From positions 1 to 43,498 of the forward strand of contig JAQVYV010000002.1 in the NCBI GenBank assembly GCA_028708525.1: a stretch of 43,498 nt of DNA. The letters run 5' to 3'. Made by a program: the position numbers and the translations under genes. The notes beneath the pieces were generated by a model. That model saw only the letters and a program-made list of their open reading frames with translations, had not been told where the DNA came from and did no database searches. The stretch is from Eubacteriales bacterium (lineage in GTDB: Bacteria; Bacillota; Clostridia; Saccharofermentanales; UBA5734). Below are positions 28,761 through 39,078 of this stretch, piece by piece (position 1 is the stretch's first letter; each line of letters starts with the position of its first letter).

Positions 28761-30068
28761 GTGGCTGACTATAATCTTTCGGGGTTCGGTATGGATAATG
28801 ATAATTTTGCTACGATCAAAGTGATCGGTATAGGTGGAGGCGGATGTAATGCTGTCAACCGTATGATCGATCATGATGTTAAAGGTATAGAGTTTATAAC
28901 GATCAACACTGACAACCAGGCTTTGGCGAAAACTAAAGCCACCAACAGGATCCAGATCGGGGAAAAGATCACAAGAGGACTTGGTGCAGGTGCTAATCCG
29001 GAAATCGGAGAGAAGGCAGCTGCTGAATCACGTGATGAGATATCCAAGATGATCGGCGGAACAGATATGCTGTTCATTACTGCAGGTATGGGTGGCGGAA
29101 CAGGTACCGGAGGAGCTCCCATAATTGCTCAGATCGCCAAGGAACAGGGCATTCTAACGGTTGGTGTTGTTACAAGACCTTTCAGATTTGAAGGATCAAG
29201 AAGAATGATGAATGCTGAACGGGGAATACGTGAGCTTGAGAAGTATGTGGATTCACTGATCGTTGTTCCGAATGACAAACTCCTGGAAGTGGCTGAAGAT
29301 GATACATCACTTGATGAGGCTTTTTATATGGCTGATCAGGTACTGATGTACGGAGTGTCAGGTATTTCTGATCTTGTTGCTATACCGGGACTTATAAACC
29401 TTGACCTTGCCGATGTAAGGCGAGTTATGACTTCTGCAGGGGTTTGCCATATGGGTATCGGACGTGCATCAGGTGAAGGCAGAGCTAAAACTGCAATAAT
29501 GCAGGCTATAAACAGCCCGCTGCTGGATACAACGATAGATGGTGCACGCGGTGTCATAATGAATTTTACCGGCGGTAAGGATATGAAATTGAAAGAGGTT
29601 GATGAAGCTGCTTCTGTTATAAGAGATGCAGTATCGCCTGATTCGGATATAATCTTCGGTGCTGTGATCGATCAGTCCCTTGAGGATGAGATAATGATAA
29701 CGGTAATAGCGAGTGGGTTCGACAGAGACCTTTCATCCCCCGATGTTAAGGAACAGATCAAGAACAGGGATGCAAGAGCAGAGATATCAGGAGATGATAT
29801 CACCCCTGAAACTGAGAAGAAAAGATTGGTCGACGTTCCGGACTTCCTTTCGGAGATAGATGATATTTCTGATAATAGTGATGATGTTATTGAAGAAGAG
29901 AGTGATTCAGAGAAACGGAACAATACAACGGGTTCAGGATTTATGACAGTTGGTGATGACGCCGAAGAAAGCTATGGCGTAAGACAGGCCGAAGATCCTA
30001 AAATCATTAAGGATAAGGACAAGAAACAGGGCAGAGGATTACCATGGTTTTTGCAGAATAATGGATAA
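28761..30068 (+). CDS. ftsZ: Cell division protein FtsZ
   Basis: [39 protein letters not shown]-terminal peptide [12 protein letters not shown] start after AGGAGG. Confidence 0.99.
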   Translation: MADYNLSGFGMDNDNFATIKVIGIGGGGCNAVNRMIDHDVKGIEFITINTDNQALAKTKATNRIQIGEKITRGLGAGANPEIGEKAAAESRDEISKMIGGTDMLFITAGMGGGTGTGGAPIIAQIAKEQGILTVGVVTRPFRFEGSRRMMNAERGIRELEKYVDSLIVVPNDKLLEVAEDDTSLDEAFYMADQVLMYGVSGISDLVAIPGLINLDLADVRRVMTSAGVCHMGIGRASGEGRAKTAIMQAINSPLLDTTIDGARGVIMNFTGGKDMKLKEVDEAASVIRDAVSPDSDIIFGAVIDQSLEDEIMITVIASGFDRDLSSPDVKEQIKNRDARAEISGDDITPETEKKRLVDVPDFLSEIDDISDNSDDVIEEESDSEKRNNTTGSGFMTVGDDAEESYGVRQAEDPKIIKDKDKKQGRGLPWFLQNNG

Positions 30069-30103
30069 TGTTCTGATAACTGTTCTTTGTCGGAGGTAAA
30101 GAA

Positions 30104-30562
30104 ATGAAATGCCCGTTTTGCGGTAACGATGAAGACAAAGTCATAGATTCAAGACCTGCTGACGAAGGTCTTGCAATCAGAAGAAGACGTGAGTGCATAT
30201 CATGCGGTTCCCGTTTTACGACATATGAGAAAATAGAGAATCTTCCTTTGATGGTCATTAAGAAAGACGGAACCAGACAACCTTTTGACGGAGATAAGAT
30301 AATATCAGGAATATTGCGTGCGTGTGAGAAACGTCCTGTTTCTGCTTCACAAGTAGAAGCGCTTGTTCGCTCGATCGAAGAGAGTCTTCAGAATTCGCTC
30401 AAACGTGAGATATCTACCAGCGAGATCGGTGAGATGGTTATGGAGCACCTTAAGAAGCTTGATGAAGTTGCTTATGTAAGGTTTGCTTCTGTTTACAGAC
30501 AATTCAAAGATGTGAATTCCTTTTTCCTTGAACTCACTGACATGTTGGAGAAACGTGAATAA
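30104..30562 (+). CDS. nrdR: Transcriptional repressor NrdR
   Basis: [45 protein letters not shown] plus ATP-cone. Confidence 0.98.
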   Translation: MKCPFCGNDEDKVIDSRPADEGLAIRRRRECISCGSRFTTYEKIENLPLMVIKKDGTRQPFDGDKIISGILRACEKRPVSASQVEALVRSIEESLQNSLKREISTSEIGEMVMEHLKKLDEVAYVRFASVYRQFKDVNSFFLELTDMLEKRE

Positions 30563-30584
30563 ACAACATTATGGAGGGCATGAC

Positions 30585-31307
30585 ATGAAAAGAATTCTGG
30601 TTATCGATGAGGATCCTGCAATTGTGGATTTTCTGAGTACGCGATTTGAAGAGGATGGCTTTGAGGTAATGGGGTGCAAGGATCTGACAAATGCTCTGGA
30701 GTGTTTTAATAAGTATTCGCCGGATCTGTTGCTGCTTGATGTTGTACTAACGGGAGCTGATGGTTTCGAGATATGTAAAGAGATCAGAAAGTTCAGTGAT
30801 ACGCCAATTATAATGCTTACATCACGAGGTGATGTTTATGACAGGATAGTAGGTCTGGAGCTTGGTGCTGATGATTATCTTCAGAAACCGTACGAACCCA
30901 AAGAACTGCTGGCAAGGATAAAGGCCGTTCTCAGGCGTTGTGAAACCTGCAAGGCGTCTTCTGCTGATAACCGTGAGGCAACTAATATGCCGGAAGTTAT
31001 TGATTATCCCGGATTGAGGATAGATAAGACACGGTATATAGTTACAGTTGCCGGGAATAAAATCGAAATGCCTCCCAAGGAACTGGAATTGTTGTTTTTT
31101 CTGGCATATCATCCCAACAGAGTTTTCACAAGGGAACAACTACTGGGGAATGTATGGGGCTATGATTTTTTCGGTGAATCCAGGACAGTCGATGTCCACA
31201 TCAAGCGCATAAGAGAGAAGGTCGAACCTTTAAGCGAGAAATTCAATTGGAAAATATGTACTGTCTGGGGAGTTGGATACAAGTTTGAGATCAATGACGA
31301 CAACTGA
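30585..31307 (+). CDS. OmpR/PhoB-family response regulator (no adjacent kinase)
   Basis: Receiver (ILVIDEDPAIVDF, LLLLDVVLTGADGFEICKEIR, MLTSRG, QKPYEPKELLARI) and winged helix. ATG 30585 after GGAGG; track start 30528 is upstream. Confidence 0.92.
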   Translation: MKRILVIDEDPAIVDFLSTRFEEDGFEVMGCKDLTNALECFNKYSPDLLLLDVVLTGADGFEICKEIRKFSDTPIIMLTSRGDVYDRIVGLELGADDYLQKPYEPKELLARIKAVLRRCETCKASSADNREATNMPEVIDYPGLRIDKTRYIVTVAGNKIEMPPKELELLFFLAYHPNRVFTREQLLGNVWGYDFFGESRTVDVHIKRIREKVEPLSEKFNWKICTVWGVGYKFEINDDN

Positions 31308-31977
31308 AACAGACTACTCGAATATAGAGATACGAAAGAAACTGGCGCTTAGGGTCACTGATGAGCTATGGCAGCTATATCCTGACGCTGAGTGTACTTT
31401 GGATCACATCTATGAACCCTGGAAGCTTTTGGTTTCAGGAATTCTTGCGGCCCAATGTACGGACGCGAGGGTGAATCTTATTACGCCCGGACTTTTCAGC
31501 AGATACCCTACAATAAATGATCTTGCTGATGCTGACACTGCAGAACTTGAGGAAATTATAAGAAGCTGTGGATTTTATAGGGTCAAGGCATCTTCTATTA
31601 CGAGGAGTATGCAAATGCTTGTATCGGATTTCAAAGGAACGGTTCCGGCTGAATTGGAAGATTTGCTGAAGCTGCCCGGTGTTGGAAGGAAAATCGCTAA
31701 TCTTGTTTTGGGTGATTCATACGGTATACCGGGAATAGTGGTGGATACACATTGTGCTCGAGTATCCGGACGGATAGGCTTTACGGATTCTTCTGATCCC
31801 GTTAGGATAGAGAAGGACCTGGTTTCTGTTATACCTGAGAACAGATGGATCGGTTACGGACACAGGGTCGTAGCACACGGCAGGGCTTTGTGTAAAGCCA
31901 GAAATCCGTCTTGTGATCTTTGCTCTTTGAGGGAATACTGCAGAAAAGGAAGAGAAGAAATTGGAGCAGGCAAATAG
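31294..31977 (+). CDS. nth: Endonuclease III
   Basis: HhH LPGVGRKIANLVLG, VDTHCARVSGRIG, FeS ligands CKARNPSCDLCSLREYC. Confidence 0.95.
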   Translation: MTTTETDYSNIEIRKKLALRVTDELWQLYPDAECTLDHIYEPWKLLVSGILAAQCTDARVNLITPGLFSRYPTINDLADADTAELEEIIRSCGFYRVKASSITRSMQMLVSDFKGTVPAELEDLLKLPGVGRKIANLVLGDSYGIPGIVVDTHCARVSGRIGFTDSSDPVRIEKDLVSVIPENRWIGYGHRVVAHGRALCKARNPSCDLCSLREYCRKGREEIGAGK

Positions 31978-34018
31978 TACTTTCTCCGGTATTCCCGGCA
32001 TATCGGCTAAGAGAAGACAACTCCTTCATAAACTTGGGATATATTCTACCGGGGACCTTGTGGGGTTTTTCCCGAGAGGATATGAAGACTGGAGGAACTC
32101 CGGTTCTGCTGATTTGAACTCTGATGAACCTGTTTCTTTCAGGGCATATATTGACAGCGAGCCTGTACTCAGGCATAAGGGTAAAATGAGTATTCTGAAA
32201 GTTACGCTCAGAGATGAAAGCGGGACACGTATTTTTTCGACTTGGTTCAACCAACCGTATTTTCAGGATCGTCTTATTAAAGGAAATGCATATATCTTTC
32301 GCGGGAAGATCAGAAGAAACGGTATATCGGCTGAGATAGTAAATCCCTCGTTCGAATCAACCGAAAGTGATGACAGGGTCGTTATTAAGCCGGTTTATCC
32401 TCTTACTTCGGGACTGACACAAGGTGTTATAAGAAAACTTGTATGGACAGCACTGGAAATTGAACTACCTCAAATAAATGACTGTCTTCCTGATTGGATC
32501 AGATCAAAATATAAGTTGTGCAGTTCCGTTTACGCTTATGAAAAGATACATCTACCTAAGGATGTTGAGGAGTTTGAGATCGCAAGGAGGAGACTGGCTT
32601 TTGAAGAATTGTTTATGATCCAGGCCGGGTTGAAGCTGGTTAAGAGCAATTTAGCTTTAAATAGCAATGCGTGGAGTATCAATCCTCCAAAGGGAGCGAT
32701 AGAAGGATTCTGCAGATCCCTTCCGTTCGACCTTACGAAATCACAGACAGAAGTCATATCAGAGATAATGAAAGATATGTCGGGTGATATACCTATGAGC
32801 AGACTTGTGCAGGGAGATGTTGGTTCCGGTAAAACAGTTATATCCGCAGCAGCAATTGCGGCATGCATGTATTCCGGTCATCAATCCGCTTTAATGGCTC
32901 CCACATCTGTCTTGGCGAATCAGCATTACAATACTTTTCTGAAGTTTTTCCCTGATGATAATGAAAAGATCGCTCTTCTTACAGGGAGTGTCACAGGTCG
33001 GAAAAGAAAGGATATACTTGAACGACTTGAGAACGGAAGCATTTCATTGCTTATCGGGACACATGCTGTCATAAGCGATAATGTCAGGTTCAGGGATCTT
33101 GCTCTCGCAGTAACAGATGAACAGCATAGATTCGGGGTTGATCAGAGAAGCAGACTCGGGAAAGGTGAAGATAAAGTTGCGCATGTTCTTGTTATGTCAG
33201 CAACACCGATCCCGCGTACTCTTGGATTTGTGTTATACGGAGATCTTGATATATCAGTCGTTAAAGGACTGCCCGGAGGGCGTAAGCCTGTTGAAACATA
33301 TACGTCAACATCGAGGGATGATCCGAGGGTTTATGCCCTTATTAATAAACACATCTATGAAGGCAGGCAGGCTTATATTGTTTGTCCGATGATCGAGGCA
33401 ACAATGGAGTCAGATCTGTTGTCCGTGAAAGAGTTGTATGAGGAACTTAAAGGAAGAGTTTTCAGAGATGTTTCTGTTGGATTGCTTCACGGTGCTATGA
33501 AATCAACCGAAAAGGATGAGACGATGCGCTCTTTTATGAACGGAGATATAAAGATTCTTGTAAGCACTACCGTAATAGAAGTCGGTGTCGATAATCCCAA
33601 TGCTACTATCATGCTTGTACAGAATGCCGAACGATTCGGACTTGCTCAATTGCATCAACTGCGAGGTCGCATAGGAAGAGGAAGTCACAGATCGATTTGT
33701 ATTCTTAAGAGTGATGCGGACCAACAACAGGCTAAAGAAAGGCTGAAGATCCTGTGCAGAAGCTCTGATGGATTCGTGATAGCGGAGAAGGATCTGCAGA
33801 TGAGAGGTACGGGTGATTTCTTCGGAACACGTCAGCACGGTATACCCGATCTAAAGATAGCTAACCTTTATACTGATACGGATTTGCTGGAAGAAAGCCG
33901 GGCAGCTCTAAATGAGATGTTCAGTCAGGATCCGCTTCTTGGCAAGATTGAAAACAGGAGCATTCTGCCTCATGTGAAACAGAGATTCGGAGGACTTATA
34001 GAAAGTATCGGTTTATGA
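31961..34018 (+). CDS. recG: ATP-dependent DNA helicase RecG
   Basis: VQGDVGSGKTVISAAA, DEQHRFGVDQR, MSATPIPRTL, QLRGRIGRG. TTG start overlapping nth. Confidence 0.97.
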   Translation: MEQANSTFSGIPGISAKRRQLLHKLGIYSTGDLVGFFPRGYEDWRNSGSADLNSDEPVSFRAYIDSEPVLRHKGKMSILKVTLRDESGTRIFSTWFNQPYFQDRLIKGNAYIFRGKIRRNGISAEIVNPSFESTESDDRVVIKPVYPLTSGLTQGVIRKLVWTALEIELPQINDCLPDWIRSKYKLCSSVYAYEKIHLPKDVEEFEIARRRLAFEELFMIQAGLKLVKSNLALNSNAWSINPPKGAIEGFCRSLPFDLTKSQTEVISEIMKDMSGDIPMSRLVQGDVGSGKTVISAAAIAACMYSGHQSALMAPTSVLANQHYNTFLKFFPDDNEKIALLTGSVTGRKRKDILERLENGSISLLIGTHAVISDNVRFRDLALAVTDEQHRFGVDQRSRLGKGEDKVAHVLVMSATPIPRTLGFVLYGDLDISVVKGLPGGRKPVETYTSTSRDDPRVYALINKHIYEGRQAYIVCPMIEATMESDLLSVKELYEELKGRVFRDVSVGLLHGAMKSTEKDETMRSFMNGDIKILVSTTVIEVGVDNPNATIMLVQNAERFGLAQLHQLRGRIGRGSHRSICILKSDADQQQAKERLKILCRSSDGFVIAEKDLQMRGTGDFFGTRQHGIPDLKIANLYTDTDLLEESRAALNEMFSQDPLLGKIENRSILPHVKQRFGGLIESIGL

Positions 34019-34531
34019 TTTCTTATTCTCAACAGATCCGGATGTTGCAGTTGTTGCAATAGACTGGTCATTTTCCTGAGCAGATCTTATTTCGCGGGTG
34101 TGGTCCTTTATTCCTTTTCCGAACTTATAACCTTTCTCAAGCAGGGACTTTACCTCAGGATGGTTTTTCCTTGCATAATTAACTGAGTGCGTACCTTTAA
34201 GTATTCCGTGCGCATATGCTATTCCGGATAATCCTATTCCGGCAAAAGCACCGACCAATATCCCGGCAATAAATCCGGTTATAACACTGAAGGCAGTCAG
34301 GATGGCTGACAGTAAAGATATGAAAAGTAAAGTACATGATAATGCAAAGGCAATTACTGATAGTCTGTGTTTCGACTTGCACAACTGGCATCTGCTTACA
34401 TCAACGTTGTGAAGAACGTATTTGACTTTAGTTATTGATTCGGACGTTGTTGCATCTACTTCTCCGTACAGTTTCAGATTCAGGGCTTTCTTGGGATCAG
34501 ACTCAATAACTTCGCAAAACCAGCATTTCAT
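34013..34531 (-). CDS. Conserved hypothetical: CxxC/CxxC zinc-ribbon-like N-terminus plus Gly-rich TM hairpin
   Basis: MKCWFCEVIES...VSRCQLCKSKHR then TM hairpin (VITGFIAGILVGAFAGIGLSGIAYAHGI). RBS GGAGG (plus 34537-34541) supports start at 34531. Confidence 0.75.
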   Translation of the reverse strand: MKCWFCEVIESDPKKALNLKLYGEVDATTSESITKVKYVLHNVDVSRCQLCKSKHRLSVIAFALSCTLLFISLLSAILTAFSVITGFIAGILVGAFAGIGLSGIAYAHGILKGTHSVNYARKNHPEVKSLLEKGYKFGKGIKDHTREIRSAQENDQSIATTATSGSVENKKS

Positions 34532-34633
34532 AAGAACCTCCATACTTATCCATATTTATCCTATTAGGATCATTTGATTATTTCTCTGTTAATATTATAC
34601 TATATTATACATGTTTATTCGGAGGAATCGCTA

Positions 34634-35236
34634 ATGCCAAGAGTTATATCCGGATCTGCAGGAGGACGAGCTCTTTCTGCACCGAACGGATCAGACACAA
34701 GACCTACTTCAGACCGGGCTAAAGAAGCACTTTTCAGTATACTTGGTGATAGAGTTTCGGAAGCGGTATTTCTTGACCTTTTCTCCGGAACGGGTCAAAT
34801 AGCTATAGAAGCACTCAGCAGAGGAGCTGCTTATGCGGTTTTAGTAGATTCAGCGCGTAATAGTATCAGATGCATCAAGGATAATATAGGGAAATGTGGG
34901 TTTGAAGAGAACTCACTTGTGGTCTGTGATGATGTGTTGAGATTTGTCAGAAATTACGGGAAGCAGATTTTATTCGATTTAGTTTATATCGATCCTCCGT
35001 ATGCTGATGCCGTATCTTATTTTCGAAAGATCGGTTTATATCTGGATGAGAACACAATGCTGAACAATGATGCGATAATAGTGCTCGAACATGATTCAAA
35101 GTGCCATCCGGATGATTTTGTAACAAATCTGAAACTAAAGCGCTGTTGTAAGTATGGTACCGTCATGTTATCATTTTATGAAAGATATGCCCCAATTGAC
35201 GAAAGTTGTAGTGCCGGAGGTTCAGACAAGAAGTGA
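34634..35236 (+). CDS. rsmD: 16S rRNA (guanine(966)-N(2))-methyltransferase
   Basis: MPRVISGSAGGRAL, TRPTSDRAKEALFSIL, FLDLFSGTGQIAIEALSRGA, YIDPPYAD. Confidence 0.95.
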   Translation: MPRVISGSAGGRALSAPNGSDTRPTSDRAKEALFSILGDRVSEAVFLDLFSGTGQIAIEALSRGAAYAVLVDSARNSIRCIKDNIGKCGFEENSLVVCDDVLRFVRNYGKQILFDLVYIDPPYADAVSYFRKIGLYLDENTMLNNDAIIVLEHDSKCHPDDFVTNLKLKRCCKYGTVMLSFYERYAPIDESCSAGGSDKK

Positions 35237-35712
35237 AGACTTTCATTTATCCAGGAACATTTGATCCGTTTACAAACGGGCATACTGATATTGCAAGACG
35301 TGCGATTTCGATTTGTGATAAGCTGTATGTTGCTGTTTTAACTAACAGTACCAAGAAGACTTCATTTTCTGTCGACGAACGGATATATATGGCAAAGCGT
35401 TCTCTTGAGGGTATTCCGGGAATAGAAGTAGAATCGTTCCGGGGACTTCTCGTTGATTATTTTAAATTGAAAAATGCAGATGCTGTGGTCAGAGGATTGC
35501 GCAGTGAATCTGACTTCAGGTATGAGGCTGAACTTACAGCCGCAAATAAACTGTTGTGTCCGGATTTTGAAGCAGTATTGATGCCTTGCAGGATGGATCT
35601 TGCTTTTACAAGTTCAACTATTGTAAGAGAAGTTGCTTCATATGGAGGGGATGTTTCAGGAATGATACTTCCTGAGTTGGCTCCCATGATTTTGGATAAA
35701 TTCAAGCGCTGA
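35233..35712 (+). CDS. coaD: Phosphopantetheine adenylyltransferase
   Basis: IYPGTFDPFTNGHTDIARRA, AVVRGLRSESDFRYE, SSTIVREVASYGGDVSGM. GTG start overlapping rsmD stop. Confidence 0.97.
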   Translation: MKTFIYPGTFDPFTNGHTDIARRAISICDKLYVAVLTNSTKKTSFSVDERIYMAKRSLEGIPGIEVESFRGLLVDYFKLKNADAVVRGLRSESDFRYEAELTAANKLLCPDFEAVLMPCRMDLAFTSSTIVREVASYGGDVSGMILPELAPMILDKFKR

Positions 35713-35739
35713 AATGTTTTTTGCGTTGAGGAGAATTAT

Positions 35740-36237
35740 ATGCATACAGGTGACACGAAAAAGAAAGTAAATGAATATGAAGGTGCACATGACAGTGATG
35801 AAGACCTCTATGATCTGATAGACAGACTTGAAGTATCTGTTGATCAGGCAAGATCACTTCCATTTTCAGATAATTGTATAGTAGACAGAGAAGAAATACT
35901 AATACTTATTGGAATGGTCAGAGAGCATCTTCCCAATGAAATCAGACAAGCTAAACTCCTGCTTGACCAGAACAGGCACATAATAGCTGAAGCACGTAAG
36001 GAAGCTGAAAGCATTATGCGTGAAGCTGAAATGCGTATGACTGCTATGATAGATGAGCATGAGATCACACGAAAGGCTAAACTTGAAAGAGATCAGATAC
36101 TTGAGAACGCTAATACTTCAGCTCAGAATATCAGGAAGAAATCAATGGATTATGCGAAGAAGAAACTAACAGATCTCGAAGAGGAACTTACTGAAATGCT
36201 GGTCACTGTTCAAAGGAATAAGAAGGAATTAAAATAA
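35740..36237 (+). CDS. Coiled-coil protein of unknown function
   Basis: Long charged heptad-like region (AEARKEAESIMREAEMRMTAMIDEHEITRKAKLERDQILENA) resembling ATPase-stalk or DivIVA-like coiled coils; adjacent to coaD. Confidence 0.75.
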   Translation: MHTGDTKKKVNEYEGAHDSDEDLYDLIDRLEVSVDQARSLPFSDNCIVDREEILILIGMVREHLPNEIRQAKLLLDQNRHIIAEARKEAESIMREAEMRMTAMIDEHEITRKAKLERDQILENANTSAQNIRKKSMDYAKKKLTDLEEELTEMLVTVQRNKKELK

Positions 36238-36261
36238 ATTTTATAGAAAGAAGGACTTGAA

Positions 36262-36501
36262 ATGCCTGCTAAAGAAATCACATATGAGATAGTTGAACAA
36301 ATCGGAGTTATAAGCTCTTCACCTAAAGGCTGGAATCGTGAAGTGAACATCGTGAAGTGGAATAACGGTAATCCTAAACTCGACGTCAGAGATTGGGCAC
36401 CTGATCATTCTAAAATGGGCAAAGGTATATCACTTAAGAATGAGGAAGTGGCTCTGCTTAAAGCACTTCTTGAGGATCTGGAACTGGATAAAATATCATA
36501 A
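36262..36501 (+). CDS. YdbC/PC4-like ssDNA-binding-fold protein
   Basis: GWNREVNIVKWNNGNPKLDVRDWAPDHSKMGKGISLKNEE. Confidence 0.8.
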   Translation: MPAKEITYEIVEQIGVISSSPKGWNREVNIVKWNNGNPKLDVRDWAPDHSKMGKGISLKNEEVALLKALLEDLELDKIS

Positions 36502-38357
36502 TGTCAACTGTTTATATACCCCGGCATATTCTTTTGTCGGTAGAAAAGCCTGCCAGATATGTCGGCGGAGAATGGAACAGCGTCTTAAAGGATGTTCATG
36601 ATGTTTATATCAGGACAGCTCTGTGCTTTCCTGATACATATGAGATCGGGATGTCTCATCTTGGTATGAAAATACTGTATCATATGCTGAATGAAAGAGA
36701 TGATGTGTTCTGCGAAAGAGCATATATGCCCTGGACTGACATGATGAGCAGGATGAAAGAAGATAACATTCCGCTTTATACTCTTGAAACAAAGACTCCT
36801 CTTAATGAGTTTGATATCGTAGGCTTTACACTTCAATATGAGATGTGTTACTCAAATGTTCTTCATATGCTTGATATGGGTGGAATACCTGTTTATGCGA
36901 AAGATAGAAAACAGGATGACCCTATAGTAATTGCCGGAGGTCCATGTGCTTTTAATATTGAACCAATGGCTGATTTTTTCGATGCTGTATTTATCGGTGA
37001 GAGTGAAGATCAGCTAAGTAAATTTTCCGATCTTTACCGTGAGTATATTCTCCGAGGAAAAGATACATTTGACAGGGATGGATTTCTGGCTGAAGCAGCA
37101 TCATCCATACAGGGTATTTATGTTCCGCGGTTTTATGAGGTCAAATATAATGATGATGAAACGATACGGTCGATCAGAGCTTATTCGCAGGATGTGCCTG
37201 ATGTAATAACTAAAGCATTGATAATTGAACCGGATAAAGCTTACTTTCCTGTTAACCTAATAGTACCTAATACTGAAGCTGTCCATGACAGAGTATCTTT
37301 GGAATTGTTCAGAGGTTGTACAAGAGGTTGCAGATTCTGTCAGGCCGGTTTTGTAACAAGACCGGTAAGAGAAAGAGATCCGGGACTTTTACTTGATATT
37401 GCTCTTAAATCGCAGAAAGCTACCGGTTATGAAGAGATAGGATTATTGTCTCTTTCCACGAGTGATTATTCGGGGTTCAAGGAACTTGCTTCTTCATTGA
37501 TAGAGAATACAGATGGGACGAATACAAGCATATCACTTCCCTCACTCAGACTGGATTCTTTTACCGCAGATATTCTGGAAAAGGCTTCAAAGTCAAGAAA
37601 GAGCGGACTGACATTTGCTCCTGAAGCCGGAACTCAGAAACTTAGAAATGTTATTAATAAGAATATTTCTGATAATGATCTGAAAGAAGCTATGGAAATC
37701 GCATTCAGCGGAGGAAGAAATACTGTTAAACTCTATTTTATGCTTGGATTGCCTACTGAAGATGATGATGATATCGATGGGATCAGTATTCTTGCTCACG
37801 ATATTGTCCGGTCATACTGGCAGATCCCCGGTGAAACCAGGCGTCGTAAGCCTGAGATCACAGTTAGTGCTGCAATGTTCATACCTAAACCTTTTACACC
37901 ATTTCAATGGGAGTCACAGGATCAGCTTGATGAATTGTACAGAAAGCAGAATTATCTCAGAGATAAACTCAAGAGTAAATACATTAAATTTCAATGGCAC
38001 GGATCTAAATCATCAGTATGGGAAGCTGTTCTTGCAAGGGGTGACAGGAGATTATCCAAGGTCATTTACAGGGCTTTTCAGGAAGGATGCTGCTTTGATG
38101 CGTGGGATGATAAATTTGATTTTGAGGCATATGAAAGAATCATGAGCGAAGAAGGTCTGGATATTTCATTTTATGCCAACAGAAAGCGTCTCTTTGATGA
38201 GGTCCTTCCATGGGATCATATCAGCTGCGGAGTATCAAAGGAGTTTCTTATAAATGAGAACATAAAAGCTCACTCGGGAGTAACGACTGATGAGTGCAGA
38301 TCGATATGTTCAGGCTGTGGTGCTGCTGCTTTCGGCGGAGGTGTGTGTTTTGAGTAA
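36501..38357 (+). CDS. B12-binding-domain radical SAM protein (TIGR03960-like)
   Basis: CFPDTYEIGMSHLGMKILYHMLNER, LFRGCTRGCRFCQAGFVTRPVRER (CxxxCxxC), LTFAPEAGTQKLRNVINKNI. Confidence 0.9.
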   Translation: MSTVYIPRHILLSVEKPARYVGGEWNSVLKDVHDVYIRTALCFPDTYEIGMSHLGMKILYHMLNERDDVFCERAYMPWTDMMSRMKEDNIPLYTLETKTPLNEFDIVGFTLQYEMCYSNVLHMLDMGGIPVYAKDRKQDDPIVIAGGPCAFNIEPMADFFDAVFIGESEDQLSKFSDLYREYILRGKDTFDRDGFLAEAASSIQGIYVPRFYEVKYNDDETIRSIRAYSQDVPDVITKALIIEPDKAYFPVNLIVPNTEAVHDRVSLELFRGCTRGCRFCQAGFVTRPVRERDPGLLLDIALKSQKATGYEEIGLLSLSTSDYSGFKELASSLIENTDGTNTSISLPSLRLDSFTADILEKASKSRKSGLTFAPEAGTQKLRNVINKNISDNDLKEAMEIAFSGGRNTVKLYFMLGLPTEDDDDIDGISILAHDIVRSYWQIPGETRRRKPEITVSAAMFIPKPFTPFQWESQDQLDELYRKQNYLRDKLKSKYIKFQWHGSKSSVWEAVLARGDRRLSKVIYRAFQEGCCFDAWDDKFDFEAYERIMSEEGLDISFYANRKRLFDEVLPWDHISCGVSKEFLINENIKAHSGVTTDECRSICSGCGAAAFGGGVCFE

Positions 38358-39078
38358 ATACAACATAACTTTGCCGGTATCACCAAACTTAAGAAAGAAC
38401 GAACCGGATATAACAAAGGTCATAAGATTCAATTTTTCCAGAAGGGGTGCTCTGATATATATTGCTCATTTGGATATGTTAAGACTTTTCGAACGTGCTC
38501 TTATAAGGAGCGGTCTGAAATTCGTTTCATCACAAGGCTTTAATCCCAGACCACTTATGGTCTTTGCCCTGCCCGTGGGAATTGGTGTCGAAGTCGATAA
38601 CGATTTAGTTGAAATAACATTTTATGGTGGACCGGATACTGAACAGGCAGCGGATAAGTTAAACGCTTCTATGCCACCGGATATTCGAATAACTAATGCT
38701 CATTATGAAGATCGGGCGTCAGGAAGTATTATGGCAATGGTCAATAGTGCTGAATATACCTTTATGCACAAGGATTTAAGCAGGAGCGTCAGAACTGCTA
38801 TGAGTGGAGAAGTTCTAAACGTAACTAAGGGATCTAAAGGAAAAGGCGGAAAAGTTAAAGATGTAGATATAAAGCCATTGATACACAAACTCGATTTTCC
38901 TGATGATAATACTATTAAAGCAGTATTCAGTGCAGGCAGTAAGAACAACCTAAGACCGGATCTTTTCTTGAAAGCCTTAACAACAGACAGCGGGTTCAGT
39001 CTCAAGAACGCACTCGATACTGTTATTATCAGAAACCGTATATTTCTTGAAGGTGATCATCAGGTTGCTGAAAAGTAG
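38350..39078 (+). CDS. DUF2344 / TIGR03936-family protein
   Basis: IRFNFSRRGALIYIAHLDMLRLFERALIRSGLKFVSSQGFNPRPLMVFALPVGIGVE; paired with upstream radical SAM. TTG 38350 after GGAGG. Confidence 0.88.
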   Translation: MSKYNITLPVSPNLRKNEPDITKVIRFNFSRRGALIYIAHLDMLRLFERALIRSGLKFVSSQGFNPRPLMVFALPVGIGVEVDNDLVEITFYGGPDTEQAADKLNASMPPDIRITNAHYEDRASGSIMAMVNSAEYTFMHKDLSRSVRTAMSGEVLNVTKGSKGKGGKVKDVDIKPLIHKLDFPDDNTIKAVFSAGSKNNLRPDLFLKALTTDSGFSLKNALDTVIIRNRIFLEGDHQVAEK

